DNA of 59,941 nucleotides, taken from assembly GCF_001898115.1 (NCBI RefSeq), contig NZ_MKSQ01000017.1:1-59941 (forward strand), read 5' to 3'. The position numbers were made by a program, and so were the translations under genes. Positions 51,792-59,941 of the stretch are shown here, piece by piece. The notes beneath the pieces were generated by a model. That model was not told where the DNA came from. It did not search any database and worked only from the letters and a program-made list of their open reading frames with translations. Positions within the stretch are counted from its first letter, which is position 1. Each line of letters begins with the position of its first letter. The DNA comes from Allobosea sp. 67-29. Its GTDB lineage: Bacteria > Pseudomonadota > Alphaproteobacteria > Rhizobiales > Beijerinckiaceae.

Positions 51792-52391
51792 ATGCCCCAT
51801 CCGCCCATCCCGAACTGCACGGCCTTCCGGGGCGATGCCCGCCTCGCGCACGGTCCCCGTCCCGAGGTCGCTCTGGCCGTGAAGGCCGCGCTCGAATCCG
51901 ATCCGACGGCCACGATCCTCGTCTTCGACGACGGAACCGGCCGCGCCGTCGACTTCGACCTGCGCGGCACCCCCCAAGACATCGTCGCGCGGCTGCAGGA
52001 GCCCCGCCCGCCTGCCGAACCCCTCGCCGGACCGCCCGCCGAGCGCGGCCGCGGCCGTCCGAAGCTGGGCGTCGTCGCCCGCGAGGTCACGCTGCTGCCG
52101 CGCCATTGGGAATGGCTCGCGGCGCAGCCCGGCGGCGCATCCCAGGCCCTGCGACGCCTCGTCGAGGAAGCGCGTCGCAGCGACGGCGGCCGCAGCCGGG
52201 CCCGGCAGGCACAGGAGACGGCCTATGCCTTCATCTCCGCCATGGCCGGCAACCGCGAAGGCTTCGAGGAAGCCTCCCGCGCGCTCTTCGCTGGCGACGC
52301 GGCAGGCTTCGCCGCTCACAGCCGCAGCTGGCCGCCGGATATCCGCGCCCATGCCGAAGCCCTCGCGGCCGATGCCCTGCCAGCCGGGTGA
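51792..52391 (+). CDS. DUF2239 protein
   Basis: A 199-residue soluble protein. Hallmarks are TAFRGDARLAHG at the start, TILVFDDGTGRAVDFDLRG near residue 42, and RPKLGVVAREVTLLPRHWEWLAAQPGGASQALRRLVEEAR in the middle, all typical of DUF2239. The C-terminal half is helical. No catalytic residues are known. It is followed 4 bases later by a DUF1330-like gene in the same direction. Confidence 0.88.
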   Translation: MPHPPIPNCTAFRGDARLAHGPRPEVALAVKAALESDPTATILVFDDGTGRAVDFDLRGTPQDIVARLQEPRPPAEPLAGPPAERGRGRPKLGVVAREVTLLPRHWEWLAAQPGGASQALRRLVEEARRSDGGRSRARQAQETAYAFISAMAGNREGFEEASRALFAGDAAGFAAHSRSWPPDIRAHAEALAADALPAG

Positions 52392-52395
52392 GACG

Positions 52396-52821
52396 ATGCC
52401 GACCTATCTGGAGCCTAGTTGGGAAGCCGGGCGCGACCTCGTTCGCCGTGGCATTCCCGGCGAGGTGGTGATGCTCAACCTGCTGCGGCTGCGCCCGGTG
52501 GCGGATTATGCCGCGACGCCGGAGCTGGCGCCCGGCCGGCCGATCAGCGGCGCCGAAGCCTTCGAGCGCTATGTGGCGCATACCCGGCCGCATCTGGAGG
52601 CCAGCGGCGGCTCGCTCTTGTTCCTGGCCGAGGGCGGCCCGCTCCTCATCGGCCCGCAGACCGAGCGCTGGGACCGCGTCATGCTCGTGCGGCAGAGATC
52701 GGTGCAGGATTTCATCGCCTTCGCGGGCGATCCGGCCTATCTCGCCGGCCTCGGCCATCGCACGGCCGCCGTCGCGGATTCGCGGCTGCTGCCCCTCGTC
52801 GAATCGCCCCTGCCCGCCTGA
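52396..52821 (+). CDS. DUF1330-like small protein
   Basis: A 141-residue protein from the ATG at 52396. The ferredoxin-like dimeric fold of DUF1330 is suggested by GEVVMLNLLRLRP near the start, AFERYVAHTRPHLEASGGSLLFL, and WDRVMLVRQRSVQDFIAFA. Its N-terminus is longer than in simple DUF1330 proteins. It lies 4 bases after the DUF2239 gene and is probably co-transcribed with it. No function is known. Confidence 0.78.
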   Translation: MPTYLEPSWEAGRDLVRRGIPGEVVMLNLLRLRPVADYAATPELAPGRPISGAEAFERYVAHTRPHLEASGGSLLFLAEGGPLLIGPQTERWDRVMLVRQRSVQDFIAFAGDPAYLAGLGHRTAAVADSRLLPLVESPLPA

Positions 52822-52946
52822 CGGCCAGCGTCCCGCCGCTCGCAGACGAAAACGCCGTGGCGGGCTGCGTGCGGCGCCATTGTCAGGGGCATGGTCGCCG
52901 GGCATAGCGCCGCCACCACCTCTCCGCGCATGACAGACGCCGCCCC

Positions 52947-53840
52947 ATGACCACCCGCTTGAAATGGCTCGGCATTCTGTGCGGCCTGACGACATCGCTG
53001 ATCTGGGGCGTCCAGGCCGTCGTCTCCCGCCACGCGATGCTGGCGGGGTTGTCGCCCGCCGACGTGACGATCCTGCGTTTCGTCGCAGCCTCCGCCGTGC
53101 TGATCCCCTGGGCGGCGACGCGCATCCGCCCCTTCCCCGTCGGCGCGCTCGGCTGGAAGCGCGCCTGGTTCATGGCGCTGCTGGTCGGCCCGCTCTACAG
53201 CCTGATTCTCGTTGGCGGCGCCTACTTCGCGCCGGCCCTGCACTCCTCGATCATCTCGCCGGGGCTGATCCCGGTCTTCACCGCCGCGCTGGTCTTCCTC
53301 GTCACCGGCGAACGCGCCGGGCGGATGCGGCTTGCCGGCCTCGGGGTCATCGTCATCGGCATCGCCATCTTCTCGCGCGACGCGCTGCTGGCGACGCCAT
53401 CCCGGCCCGATGCCTGGATCGGCGACCTGCTCTTCGTTCTCATCGCCCTGATGTGGTCGGTCTTCGGCCTGCAGGCGCGGCGCTGGGGTGCGAGCTCGAT
53501 CGAGGTCACGGTGGCGTCCTGCGTGCTGGCATTGCCGCTGCTCGGCGTCGTGGCGCTCGCCTTGCCGGTGCATATGATGCAGGCGCCGCTCGCCGAGCTG
53601 CTGCTCCAGGCGGTGTATCAGGGGGTGCTGGTCGGCGTCGTCGCGCTGTTTCTCTATGCCCGTACCGTCGCGATGCTCGGCGCGGCCCGGGCGACCCTGT
53701 TCCTGCCGCTGGTGCCGCTCGTCACGGCGAGCTGCAGCGCCCTCGTGCTGGGCGAATACCCCTCGCCGGCCGAGATCGCCGGCATGGCGGTCGTCGTCGC
53801 CGGGATGCTGGTCGCGTTCCGCTCGCCCTCGACCGGCTGA
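52947..53840 (+). CDS. EamA/DMT-family transporter
   Basis: A 297-residue protein with ten predicted transmembrane helices in two EamA halves. The first half opens with LGILCGLTTSLIWGVQAVVSRHAML, and the second half begins near residue 150 with DLLFVLIALMWSVFGLQARRW. This is the drug/metabolite transporter superfamily, usually exporting amino acids or small metabolites. Substrate cannot be read from the sequence. It ends 21 bases before the convergent gpt gene. Confidence 0.92.
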   Translation: MTTRLKWLGILCGLTTSLIWGVQAVVSRHAMLAGLSPADVTILRFVAASAVLIPWAATRIRPFPVGALGWKRAWFMALLVGPLYSLILVGGAYFAPALHSSIISPGLIPVFTAALVFLVTGERAGRMRLAGLGVIVIGIAIFSRDALLATPSRPDAWIGDLLFVLIALMWSVFGLQARRWGASSIEVTVASCVLALPLLGVVALALPVHMMQAPLAELLLQAVYQGVLVGVVALFLYARTVAMLGAARATLFLPLVPLVTASCSALVLGEYPSPAEIAGMAVVVAGMLVAFRSPSTG

Positions 53841-53861
53841 TGCCGCGGCTCGGTCAGCCGT

Positions 53862-54371
53862 TCAGCCCTGGTGCCCCTTGGCGATCGGCTCGACATAGGA
53901 GAGGCCCATGTCCCACGGAAAATAGATCCAGGTGTCCTGGCTGACCTCGGTGACGAAAGTGTCGACCACGGGAACGCCGGCCGGCTTGGCATAGACCGTG
54001 GCGAAATGCGCGTTCGGCAGCATCTCGCGCACCACACGCGCCGTCTTGCCGGTATCCGTCAGGTCGTCGACGACCAGCACGCCCTTCCCCTTGCCGTCGC
54101 CGACCGCCTTGATGCTCGGCGCGACGTCCTTGAGTACCTTGAGCTCGGACTGGTTCTTGTAGTCGTGATAGCTCGCGATGCAGACCGTCTCGATCAGCCG
54201 CAGGCCGAGCTCGCGGCAGATGATCGCCGCCGGCACCAGCCCGCCGCGCGTGATGCAGACCATCGCCTCGAAGGGCCCCTTCTCCGCCAGCCGCCAGGCC
54301 AGCGCCCGGGCATCGCGGTGAAACTGGTCCCAGGAAACCGGGAAGGCCTTGTTCGAGGTCGGTTCGGCCAT
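53862..54371 (-). CDS. gpt: Xanthine-guanine phosphoribosyltransferase
   Basis: A 169-residue purine salvage enzyme transferring phosphoribose from PRPP to guanine or xanthine. The PRPP-binding motif is [14 protein letters not shown] near residue 97, the N-terminal flexible loop is [18 protein letters not shown], and the C-terminal hood (DTWIYFPWD) with aromatic residues matches bacterial Gpt. Length is slightly above the E. coli enzyme (152). Confidence 0.95.
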   Translation of the reverse strand: MAEPTSNKAFPVSWDQFHRDARALAWRLAEKGPFEAMVCITRGGLVPAAIICRELGLRLIETVCIASYHDYKNQSELKVLKDVAPSIKAVGDGKGKGVLVVDDLTDTGKTARVVREMLPNAHFATVYAKPAGVPVVDTFVTEVSQDTWIYFPWDMGLSYVEPIAKGHQG

Positions 54372-54500
54372 GGCGAGCGCTCCGGGCTGATCGCGGCGCC
54401 AAAGGCGCCCGTTCTCGACCGAAAACCCTATTGCAGGGCGACTGGCAAGACCCCGCCCGCCGCGATCCCCAGCGACACCGCCTCCGCTGGCGCTCCGGCC

Positions 54501-56312
54501 TCAGAATTCAGCCCAGCCGTCGCCGCCGCCGGCGGCGAGGCGCCGCGCCGGACGCATCACCGGCCGCGCCGCAGCCTCGACGCCGCCGACCGCAGCGGCA
54601 GTCTGATGAACGAGATGCGGACCGGCCTGCCGGCGCTCGCCGCCGAGCGTGAAGGACGAGACCATGGCCGTCAGCGCCTCGGTCTCCTGCTTGAGATCGC
54701 GCGCGACCTTGGCACTCTGGTCGGCCAGCAACGAGTTCTGCTGCGTGATCTCGTCCATATGCGCGACCGTGCGGGCCATCTCGTCAATGCCGTTGGCCTG
54801 CTCGGTCGTGGCCTGCGAGATCTCGCTGACCGTCACCGCGACCTTCGAGGCCGCATCGACGATCTCGCGCAGCGTCGTCCCGGCATCCTTGACCAGCCCG
54901 ACACCGGCTTGAATCTGCTGCGCAGAGTTTGCGATCAAGGTCTTGACGCCGTTGGCGGATTCGCTGCAGCGCGCCGCCAGTGCCCGCACCTCGGTCGCCA
55001 CCACCGCGAAGCCGCGCCCGGCGTCGCCGGCGCGCGCCGCCTCGACCGCGGCGTTCAGCGCCAGGAGGTTGGTCTGGAAGGCGATCTCGTCGATCATCGA
55101 GATGATCTCGGAGATGCCGGAGGAGGCCTTCTCGATGCGCCCCATCGCATCGACCGCTTCGGTGACGATCGCGCCGCCGCGTGCGGCGACCTCGCTCGCC
55201 TCGTTGCCGAGCTGGACCGCCATGCGCGAATTGCCGGCGCTGTGCTTGACGGAGGCGGCGAGCTGCTCGGTGGTCGCCGCCGTCTCCTGCAGGCTGGCGG
55301 CGTTCGCCTCGGTGCGCTCGGCGAGCTGCTGGCTGTCCGAGGTGATCTTCAGCGACGCCCCGTCGATCCGCTCCGAAATGTCGCGGACTGAAGCGACGAC
55401 GCCGGCCAGCGTGTCGAGCAGGTCGTTGACGCCGGCGCAGAGCGTGGCGACCTCGCCGCTCTTGCCTTCCAGCGGAACGCGGCCCGTCAGATCCTTGTCC
55501 TTGGCGCGCGCGATGGTCTCGGAGGTTTCCTTGACCGCCGCCTCGAGCTGCTTGCCCTTGAATGTCGCGGTGATGTCGGTGGCGAACTTCACGACCTTGT
55601 AGGGTTGCCCCTGCGCGTTCAGGATCGGGTTGTAGCTCGCCTGGATCCAGATCTCCCTGCCGCCCTTGCCGATGCGCCTGTACTGGCCGGCATCGTATTC
55701 GCCGCGGCCGAGCCGATCCCAGAAAGCCTTGTAGGCGCTCGACTCGCGTTCCGCCGGATCGACGAACATGCGGTGATGCTGGCCAACGATCTCCGGCAGC
55801 GAATAGCCGAGCACGGCGAGGAAATTCTCGTTGGCATGCAGGATCTTGCCGTCGAGCCCGAATTCGATGACGGCCTGCGCCTTGTCGATCGCGGCGCGCT
55901 GGCCTTCCAGATCGGCGAGGCGGTTCTTCTGCTCGGTGATGTCGAAAGCGTACTTGACCACGCCAACCGGCTTGCCGCCCGCTCCGATGATCGGGTTGTA
56001 GCTCGCCTGGATCCAGACCTGCTTGCCGCCCTTCCCGACGCGCAGGTACTGTCCGCGCGAGAATTCGCCTCGGCCAAGATCCGCCCAGAACTGCTTGTAG
56101 GCTTCGCTGCCGCGCTCCTCGGGCAAGACGAACAGGCTGTGATGCTGGCCTTTCACCTCGGCGAGGGAGTACCCCATGACATTGAGGAAGTTCTCGTTGG
56201 CATCGAGCACCCTGCCTTCGAGGTCGAAGTGAATCACCGCTTGCGAGCGATTGATCGCGGCGATCTGCCCCGCATTGCGCCGGCCCGCCGAAAGACCTGA
56301 AAAGAACGACAT
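54501..56312 (-). CDS. Soluble chemotaxis receptor: two PAS domains plus MCP signalling domain
   Basis: A 603-residue receptor without transmembrane helices. PAS domain 1 spans about 22-130 and PAS domain 2 about 144-252; each contains [19 protein letters not shown] and QASYNPI elements, typical of aerotaxis-like PAS pairs. A short HAMP-like linker leads to the signalling domain (about 330-560) whose hairpin tip is [22 protein letters not shown]. The extreme C-terminus is GWAEF, resembling the CheR/CheB-docking WxxF pentapeptide. The cytosolic location suggests sensing of internal redox or energy. Confidence 0.93.
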   Translation of the reverse strand: MSFFSGLSAGRRNAGQIAAINRSQAVIHFDLEGRVLDANENFLNVMGYSLAEVKGQHHSLFVLPEERGSEAYKQFWADLGRGEFSRGQYLRVGKGGKQVWIQASYNPIIGAGGKPVGVVKYAFDITEQKNRLADLEGQRAAIDKAQAVIEFGLDGKILHANENFLAVLGYSLPEIVGQHHRMFVDPAERESSAYKAFWDRLGRGEYDAGQYRRIGKGGREIWIQASYNPILNAQGQPYKVVKFATDITATFKGKQLEAAVKETSETIARAKDKDLTGRVPLEGKSGEVATLCAGVNDLLDTLAGVVASVRDISERIDGASLKITSDSQQLAERTEANAASLQETAATTEQLAASVKHSAGNSRMAVQLGNEASEVAARGGAIVTEAVDAMGRIEKASSGISEIISMIDEIAFQTNLLALNAAVEAARAGDAGRGFAVVATEVRALAARCSESANGVKTLIANSAQQIQAGVGLVKDAGTTLREIVDAASKVAVTVSEISQATTEQANGIDEMARTVAHMDEITQQNSLLADQSAKVARDLKQETEALTAMVSSFTLGGERRQAGPHLVHQTAAAVGGVEAAARPVMRPARRLAAGGGDGWAEF

Positions 56313-56633
56313 CCATACCCCCTTGGCATGCCGCGCAGCCGATCGGCGCGCAGGCCGTCGTCAGATGAAAGCCGATGGGAATACCGCCCCGCGACGCCGC
56401 GGGAGCGGCCAGAACTCATTTTTAGGAAATCTAAAGTGCCTCGAAAACGGTTTACGAATACTTTACGACAAGAGAGGTCGTGCAATAATGATACAATCAG
56501 AATAGTCTAAATCGTCTTCGAGTAAAATATCGACAGAATTCAATCGCAAGAACGACAGCAATCGACGAACGGCACTGCCTCACTGAAGAGCGGCAATGAC
56601 GACACGCGCAAAAGTTGCAACCCCTACTGCTCG
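56313..56633. other. AT-rich promoter region upstream of the chemotaxis receptor
   Basis: A 321-base gap with low GC from about 56415 to 56560 and no convincing gene. It carries the direct repeat TTTACGA at 56451-56457 and 56462-56468 (11-base period, one DNA-helix turn), about 140 bases upstream of the receptor start. It could be a binding site for a regulator of the receptor gene. Confidence 0.4.
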
Positions 56634-57395
56634 TTACGAAACAGGTCTGCCATGGTCGCGGATCATCTTCTTCACATCCGCCATTGCAGCCTGGAGTTGC
56701 TGAGCATCCCGCGACCTCACCACAATGTTGGTATCGGGCCCCGTCTCCGACCAGAACGGATAGGAGCCGATCGACACGCCCGGATGGGCTTTCGCCACGG
56801 CAGCGAGCGGCCCGCCGATATCGCCTTCGCGCAGCCCCGCCTGCACCGTCTCGGAGAGGATCTTGGCGCCGGTCGTCAAGGTCGGCGCCACGACGTCGAG
56901 CATCGCCTGCATGATCGACGGTACGCCGGCCATGACATAGACGTTGCCGATATTGAAGCCCGGCGCCTTCGAGATCGAGTTCGCGATCAGCTCGGCGCCT
57001 GCGGGAATCCGCGTCATCCGCATCCGCGCCTCGTTCAGGTCCTCGGCGGAAAAGCGCTCGCGCATCATGGCGACCGCGCGCGGATCGTAGTCGATCGGCA
57101 CGCCGAAGGCGGCAGCCACCGAATCGGCCGTGATGTCGTCATGGGTCGGGCCGATGCCCCCCGTGGTGAAGACATAGGTGTAGCGGGCCCGCAGCGCGTT
57201 CAGCGCCGCCACGATTTCGTCGGTCACGTCCGGCACCACCCGGACCTCGCGCAGCTCGATGCCGATATTGGTCAGGTATTCGGCGATGTAGCCGATGTTC
57301 TTGTCCTTGGTCCGCCCCGACAGGATTTCGTCGCCGATGACGAGGATCGCCGCGGTCACGATCACCGGGGGCTGACTGTTCTGGCTTGCGGACAT
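56634..57395 (-). CDS. MoaB/Mog-domain protein (CinA N-terminal type)
   Basis: A 253-residue protein from the ATG at 57395 behind AGGAGCG. It is a MoCF/MoaB fold: AAILVIGDEILSGRTKDKNIGYIAEYL at the start, TTGGIGPTHDDITADSVAAAFG near residue 77, and APGFNIGNVYVMAGVPSIMQAM. This is the N-terminal half of CinA without the C-terminal amidohydrolase. Such proteins bind molybdopterin or nicotinamide nucleotides; the exact reaction is unknown. Confidence 0.9.
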   Translation of the reverse strand: MSASQNSQPPVIVTAAILVIGDEILSGRTKDKNIGYIAEYLTNIGIELREVRVVPDVTDEIVAALNALRARYTYVFTTGGIGPTHDDITADSVAAAFGVPIDYDPRAVAMMRERFSAEDLNEARMRMTRIPAGAELIANSISKAPGFNIGNVYVMAGVPSIMQAMLDVVAPTLTTGAKILSETVQAGLREGDIGGPLAAVAKAHPGVSIGSYPFWSETGPDTNIVVRSRDAQQLQAAMADVKKMIRDHGRPVS

Positions 57396-57491
57396 GGTGG
57401 CGCTCCTGACCTGACGGACCAAGAGCTATGATGCGGCGAGGCTTTGCTCAAGCATGACCGGTTGCACGCCGGCCATGACCGTCTTGCGCGA

Positions 57492-58343
57492 TCAGGTGGC
57501 CTCGCGCTCGAACAGCATGTTCATGCGCGTCTGGCGGACCAGCCGGTAACCGCTGCGCTTCAGCAGCCCGGCGAGATCGCTCTGCCAGCGCTGGCGCGAA
57601 TCCTCGATGACGATGAAGCCGGGCCAGAGCGAAGGCGGCGCATCCCGCAGGAAGGGCTCCAGGATCAGGTCCTCGGCGCCCTCCACGTCGAGCTTGATCG
57701 CGTCGATGCGCTCGTAGCCCTCGCCTTCCACCAGCGCCAGCAGCGTCATGGCCGGCACTTTCACCGGGCTCGCCGTCGTCGAGTTGAGGATGCGCACGCT
57801 CGATTCGCCGCGATTGGCCGGGTCGATGAACAGCGTCAGCTCGCCGGGCTTGTCGGCCAGGGCGCAGGCCACCGCCTTGACGGTGCCGAACGGGTTCTGG
57901 GCGATGTTGTAGGCAAGCCGGGCGAAGACGTCCGGCTGGGGTTCGACCGCCAGGATGCGCGCCCTGCGCCCGGCCCGAGCCGCGACGAACAGCGAATAGG
58001 CGCCGATATTCGCGCCGACATCGATGAAGGTGAAGCCCTCGTGCATCCGCGAGGCCAGCATCTCGCGCTCGACCGGATCGAAATATTGCGGCGTGAACAG
58101 CACCCGCTTCTCGCAGACGTTGCCGTCCGGATAGAGCCGCATCTTGGCGCCGAGCGCCTCGATGTCGACCGGGGTGCCCTCGAGCGAGCGCAGGCCGATC
58201 CGGCGCAAGGCGTAGGCGCTCTTACGGCCGAGGAAATTGTCCGGCGCAGCGCGCGTCCGGTTGATGATGCGCGCCAGAAAGGGCTTCGGCGCGAAGGCGC
58301 CGAAGGGCTGCTCTTCCGCCGGGGATGGAGTGGTGATGGCCAT
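57492..58343 (-). CDS. FkbM-family methyltransferase
   Basis: A 283-residue SAM-dependent methyltransferase. The ATG at 58343 is preferred because longer starts would run into the divergent map promoter. The FkbM core is visible: SRMHEGFTFIDVGANIGAYSLFVAARAG (motif I), RILAVEPQPDVFARL, and IDAIKLDVEGAEDLIL near residue 210. It probably methylates a hydroxyl on a sugar or lipid. Its partner is unknown. Confidence 0.9.
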   Translation of the reverse strand: MAITTPSPAEEQPFGAFAPKPFLARIINRTRAAPDNFLGRKSAYALRRIGLRSLEGTPVDIEALGAKMRLYPDGNVCEKRVLFTPQYFDPVEREMLASRMHEGFTFIDVGANIGAYSLFVAARAGRRARILAVEPQPDVFARLAYNIAQNPFGTVKAVACALADKPGELTLFIDPANRGESSVRILNSTTASPVKVPAMTLLALVEGEGYERIDAIKLDVEGAEDLILEPFLRDAPPSLWPGFIVIEDSRQRWQSDLAGLLKRSGYRLVRQTRMNMLFEREAT

Positions 58344-58464
58344 TGCGGCAGCCTGATACACCCTGCGGCAGCGCAATGCCAGCCATTCGCGTGCGCCTGC
58401 ACGCTTCCGGCTTGCCTCGAACGCCAAACGCAATAGATATGGGGCAAGGAGTTCCCCGCGCGCG

Positions 58465-59289
58465 ATGACATTCGAAGACACCATCGGCCGCTCGCGTCCG
58501 CGCGAGCCCGCCATCAAGATTCACGGGGCCGAGGCCTTCGCGGCCATGCACAAGGCCGGCCGGCTCACGGCCGCGGGCCTCGACATGCTCGGCGCCTACG
58601 TCAAGCCCGGGGTGACGACCCAGCGCCTCGACGATCTCGCCTTCCAGTTCGCCATGGACAACGGCGCCTACCCGGCGACGCTGTTCTACCGCGGCTACAC
58701 CAAGTCGATCTGCACCTCGATCAACCATGTCGTCTGCCACGGCATCCCCGACGACAAGCCTCTGCGCGAAGGCGACATCCTCAACATCGACTACACGCTG
58801 ATCGTCGACGGCTGGCACGGCGATTCCAGCCGCATGTACGGCGTCGGGGAGATCTCGCGGAAGGCCGAAAGGCTGATCGAGATCACCTATGAAAGCCTGC
58901 TGCGCGGCATCAAGGCCGTGCGCGCCGGCGCCACCACCGGCGATATCGGCTTCGCCATCCAGCGCTATGCCGAGGCCGAACGCTGCTCCGTCGTCCGGGA
59001 CTTCTGCGGCCACGGCATCGGCCAGCTCTTCCACGACGCGCCGAACATCCTGCACTACGGCAGCCCCGGCGAGGGCGTCGAGCTCAAGGCAGGCATGGTC
59101 TTCACCATCGAGCCGATGATCAATCTCGGCAAGCCGGGCGTGAAGGTTCTCTCCGACGGCTGGACGGCGGTGACCCGCGACCGCTCGCTCTCGGCCCAGT
59201 TCGAGCATCAGATCGGCGTCACCGAGCAGGGCTGCGAGATCTTCACGCTCTCGCCGGGCGGCCTCGACAATCCGCTCGCCGCGCGATGA
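58465..59289 (+). CDS. map: Methionine aminopeptidase, type I
   Basis: A 274-residue metalloprotease that removes N-terminal Met from new proteins. The metal ligands are visible: [19 protein letters not shown] (two Asp), [13 protein letters not shown] (His) and [12 protein letters not shown] (Glu), with a final Glu near [11 protein letters not shown]. It is closest to the type Ia form. The stop overlaps radC by 4 bases (ATGA). Confidence 0.97.
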   Translation: MTFEDTIGRSRPREPAIKIHGAEAFAAMHKAGRLTAAGLDMLGAYVKPGVTTQRLDDLAFQFAMDNGAYPATLFYRGYTKSICTSINHVVCHGIPDDKPLREGDILNIDYTLIVDGWHGDSSRMYGVGEISRKAERLIEITYESLLRGIKAVRAGATTGDIGFAIQRYAEAERCSVVRDFCGHGIGQLFHDAPNILHYGSPGEGVELKAGMVFTIEPMINLGKPGVKVLSDGWTAVTRDRSLSAQFEHQIGVTEQGCEIFTLSPGGLDNPLAAR

Positions 59290-59941
59290 GCCAGCGCCCG
59301 GGCAAGGGATCGCGCAAAGCCTCCTCGCCCGCGGGTCTCTTCGCCGAGTCGGCCGCCCCCATGGCTGCGGCCGCCCCCCATTATCACGGCCATCGCGAGC
59401 GGCTGCGCGCCCGTTTCCAGGAGGCCGGCGCCGATGCGCTGCCCGACTACGAGCTGCTGGAGCTGCTGCTCTTCCGCTCCATCCCGCAGCGTGACGTCAA
59501 GCCTCTCGCCAAGGAACTGGTGCAGCGCTTCGGCTCCTTCGCCGAGGTCCTGGCCGCTCCAATCGCCCGCCTGACCGAGGTCAAGGGCGTCGGCGAAGGC
59601 GTGGCGCTCGATCTCAAGATCGTCGAGGCGGCGCTCCGGCGCATGGCGAAAGGCGCCGTCGCCAAGCGCACCGTCCTCTCCTCCTGGTCCTCGGTCATCG
59701 ATTACTGCCGGATGGCGATGGCCTTCGCCGAGCGGGAACAATTCCGCATCCTCTTCCTCGACAAGAAGAACGCCCTGATCGCGGATGAGGTGCAGCAGAC
59801 CGGCACGGTCGACCACACCCCGGTCTATCCGCGCGAGGTGATGCGCCGGGCGCTCGAGCTCTCGGCCTCGGCGATCATCCTCGTCCACAACCATCCCACT
59901 CAACCTATTTCCATCACGCTCGATCACGCTCCTAACCGTTG
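59286..59941 (+). CDS. radC: RadC-family (UPF0758, JAMM-type) protein, 3' end missing or altered
   Basis: A protein starting at the ATG at 59286 and running past the window end (218 codons in view). After a low-complexity start (residues 1-30), the helix-hairpin-helix region ([18 protein letters not shown], then [14 protein letters not shown]) and the JAMM-like domain ([27 protein letters not shown]) match RadC/UPF0758. After HNHP, the expected SG...D of the JAMM metal site is replaced by [14 protein letters not shown] from a locally AT-richer stretch (59898-59941). This may be an assembly artefact, an insertion, or a damaged gene. Confidence 0.85.
   Translation, partial: MSQRPGKGSRKASSPAGLFAESAAPMAAAAPHYHGHRERLRARFQEAGADALPDYELLELLLFRSIPQRDVKPLAKELVQRFGSFAEVLAAPIARLTEVKGVGEGVALDLKIVEAALRRMAKGAVAKRTVLSSWSSVIDYCRMAMAFAEREQFRILFLDKKNALIADEVQQTGTVDHTPVYPREVMRRALELSASAIILVHNHPTQPISITLDHAPNR

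Noticed and set aside
48741..52391. A 1216-residue frame opposite the PEP-carboxylase-like gene, ending in DUF2239
   Set aside because: Only the last 199 codons (from 51792) look like protein. The rest is antisense to the long gene and is Arg/Glu-rich nonsense.
56634..57395. Full-length CinA
   Set aside because: The protein stops after the MoaB-type domain; the C-terminal amidohydrolase part of CinA is absent.

Overview
This window is GC-rich chromosomal DNA from an alphaproteobacterium, most likely of the order Hyphomicrobiales (Rhizobiales). The gene content fits that order: a DUF2336/lytic-transglycosylase pair, an MaoC/CitE-like pair, a DUF3126 protein, a PAS_5 protein, the thrS/yidD/IscU-like/folE/hisI/patatin neighbourhood, and a CHCC zinc finger. 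A Bosea- or Methylobacterium-like host is my guess; no rRNA or other marker here settles it.

Positions 1-4414 are the right end of an integrated prophage. It contains the tail of a membrane-anchored endolysin, an overlapping inner/outer spanin pair, two small membrane proteins, a small conserved-looking protein, a terminator, a very small gene closed by a strong terminator, two leftward genes of unknown function, and a tyrosine integrase. The integrase is followed at 4370-4414 by the 3' half of a tRNA-Thr(UGU). The homology starts in the anticodon loop, so this is the host-side attachment junction. The rest of the phage and the intact tRNA lie left of the window.

From 4415 to 59941 the DNA looks like ordinary chromosome in short operons. 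4.6-14.5 kb: two secreted small proteins, a Tat-exported metallo-beta-lactamase-fold hydrolase, NAD kinase, the DUF2336/transglycosylase pair, the MaoC/CitE-like pair with a small HMA metal binder, a flavin reductase and a nitroreductase. 14.5-18.7 kb: an SGNH hydrolase overlapping an OpgC acyltransferase, then a GDYXXLXY/DUF2157 membrane pair. 18.8-26.9 kb: threonyl-tRNA synthetase, YidD, a PAP2 phosphatase, an IscU-like scaffold, GTP cyclohydrolase I, HisI, patatin, CBS and rhomboid proteins. 27.3-33.1 kb: a stretch rich in signalling proteins (PAS_5, double PilZ, a LapG-like cysteine proteinase, membrane GGDEF), several preceded by TTAA-type half sites resembling CtrA boxes.

33.1-48.7 kb: mostly metabolic and envelope genes, including PrmB, an SHMT-like enzyme divergent from a GcvA-like LysR regulator, CysE, a CNNM transporter, a DUF938 methyltransferase, tRNA-Leu(UAA) and an acyl-CoA synthetase. 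48.8-59.9 kb: a PEP-carboxylase-like protein with a degraded active site, a DMT transporter, Gpt, a soluble two-PAS chemotaxis receptor ending in a WxxF tail, a MoaB-domain protein, an FkbM methyltransferase, methionine aminopeptidase, and RadC. RadC runs off the window, and its last ~44 bases do not read like RadC.

I see no CRISPR array, rRNA operon or complete insertion sequence. The most unusual items are the PEP-carboxylase-like protein, the very small gene between two terminators in the prophage, the unexplained structured stretch at 34904-35495, and the SGNH hydrolase overlapping OpgC. Nothing here proves a wholly new system.
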